Translations under genes and position numbers: made by a program
The notes under the pieces: model-generated
Databases searched by the model: none
Told to the model about the DNA's origin: nothing
What the model saw: only the letters and a program-made list of their open reading frames with translations
Part shown: positions 62,885 through 64,000 of the stretch, one piece after another
How the letters are laid out: every line of letters starts with the position of its first letter
Position numbering within the stretch: the first letter of the stretch is position 1
NCBI RefSeq assembly: GCF_024139115.2
Contig: NC_085139.1
Span: 68,615,203-68,679,202 of the forward strand
Length of the DNA stretch: 64,000 nt
Direction: 5' to 3'
From: Armigeres subalbatus
Taxonomy: Eukaryota; Arthropoda; Insecta; Diptera; Culicidae

Positions 62885-64000
62885 CCTAGAAGTCTTACTC
62901 CATAAATTTCAAGGATGACCATCAGCATATGCCATGAACGCATTTTATTCATGGACCCCAAAGGCATGTACCAAATTTAAAACAAGGTGATATATCTCTG
63001 GTGTGGATCCTAATGCCTTACTCCAGGGTTTTCTTGGATGACCATGAACATTTGAAATGGGTGCATTATATTCTACGTACCATAAAATGCATGTATAACT
63101 ATTCAAATAGGCCGAAAGAACTCTGGTTACGCGTGAAGTTCTTGAGGATTGTTCAAGTGTTCTCTTGGATAGCCATGAACATATGTAATGAAAGCGGTAT
63201 ATTCTATGTACCACAGATATCTGGTTACGTGTGAAGATCCTGAGGCCTATTCTAGCATTTGCTTGGAAGACCATAAGCATATGCTATGGACGTATTCTAT
63301 TCTATGTACCACAAAGGGCATGTAACACTTTTGAAAAAATCTGAAAGATCTTTGGTTACGCGTGTAGATCTTAAGGCCTTTTCCAGGGTTCTTTGGATGA
63401 CCATGAACATATGCAATAAAGGCGTTCTATTTTATGTACCACAAATGGCATGTACCACTTTTGAAAAAATCTGAAAGATCTTTGGTTACGCGTGTAGATC
63501 TTAAGGCCTTTTCCAGGGTTTTGTTGGATGACCATGAACATATGCAATAAATGCGTTCTATTCTATGTACCACAAAGGGCATGTAACACTTTTGAAAAAA
63601 TCTGAAAGATCTTTGGTTACGCGTGTAGATCTTAAGGCCTTTTCCAGGGTTTTCTTGAATGACCATGAACATATGCAAGCAAGGCGCCAGAGGACTTATC
63701 CGAGAGATTTCTTCGATAGCGCAGAACATATGTAGTGATCACATTTAATTTCAAGATGCGCAAAGAGCATGTACCACTTTTGAGACAAGTTCATAGACCC
63801 ATGGTTACGAGTGTAGACCTTAAGGCCTTACTTCAGAGATTTCTTGGATGACTCGGTACATATACTGTTATCGTATTCTATGCTAAGTACCACAAAGAGC
63901 ATGTACCGTATTTGAATTTGCATTATAGGCCTTTGGTTACGCGAGTAGATCTTTAGGCTTTACTCCAGAGATTTCTCGGATGACTAAGACCTCATTTCAG
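62885..64000 (+). repeat. Satellite B, ~131-bp unit, direct array, open at window end
   Basis: The unit contains TTGGTTACGCGTGTAGATCT, TAAGGCCTTTTCCAGGGTTT, TCTTGGATGACCATGAACAT, ATGCAATAAAGGCGTTCTAT and ATGTACCACAAAGGGCATGT. GGTTACGCG-type cores occur near 63124, 63224, 63353, 63483, 63615, 63803 and 63934, mostly 130-132 apart. 63240-63640 is the most homogeneous part. The array continues to the end of the window, so its full size is unknown. Confidence 0.95.

Overview
The window looks like transposon-dense nuclear DNA of a culicine mosquito, most likely Aedes or a close relative. The reasons are tRNA-derived SINEs of the Feilai type, BEL/Pao retrotransposons (one with a PHD-type gag finger), a copia fragment, two copies of a non-LTR element of RTE type, many TA- or 8-bp-TSD MITEs, and the scattered 'TTTGGCCGAAA'-type motif common in mosquito non-coding DNA. 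I found no host protein-coding gene, rRNA or functional tRNA. Every convincing protein signal belongs to a mobile element, and only one long reading frame (a BEL pol at 50685-54053, minus strand) is intact.

Layout. 1-4 kb: a composite element (314-1857, 8-bp target duplication) holding a SINE and a minisatellite that is itself split by a hAT-type MITE; then a dispersed repeat, a TIR element and a first array of a 23-bp satellite. 4-7.7 kb: mostly featureless, probably low-copy. 7.7-18 kb: MITEs, a ~730-bp direct repeat carrying the same SINE twice, a decayed copia element, and RTE copy 1 interrupted near its 3' end by a 1.1-kb TIR element. 18-21.3 kb: mostly low-copy DNA with two MITEs. 21.3-25.2 kb: the largest 23-bp satellite array (about 110 monomers) with hAT-like left flank, then two MITEs. 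25.2-29.9 kb: low-copy DNA, a tRNA-derived SINE and an LTR-like repeat. 29.9-40.6 kb: a nest made of a 2.5-kb TIR element (8-bp target duplication) that encloses the third satellite array, followed by a BEL/Pao element whose gag is broken by a hAT remnant, a 107-bp MITE and a 3.5-kb foldback element, and ending in a purine-rich minisatellite. 40.7-45.3 kb: no gene seen. 45.3-49 kb: RTE copy 2, 5'-truncated and split by a hAT-type MITE, then more MITEs. 50-56.2 kb: a nearly complete BEL/Pao element on the minus strand. 56.5-58.2 kb: an ~810-bp tandem duplication. 58.5-64 kb: a compound satellite block in which a ~144-bp satellite (A) is flanked by a ~131-bp satellite (B) in inverted orientations; B runs off the window end.

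The elements do not form a pathway. Their order of insertion can be read from target duplications and from gag or RT frames that resume on the far side of an insertion. The best leads are the 23-bp palindromic satellite that seems to travel with a hAT-type flank, the filled/empty-site pairs between the RTE copies, and the A/B satellite block, which is a possible source of satellite small RNAs. Family names rest on motif recognition only; no database search was possible.
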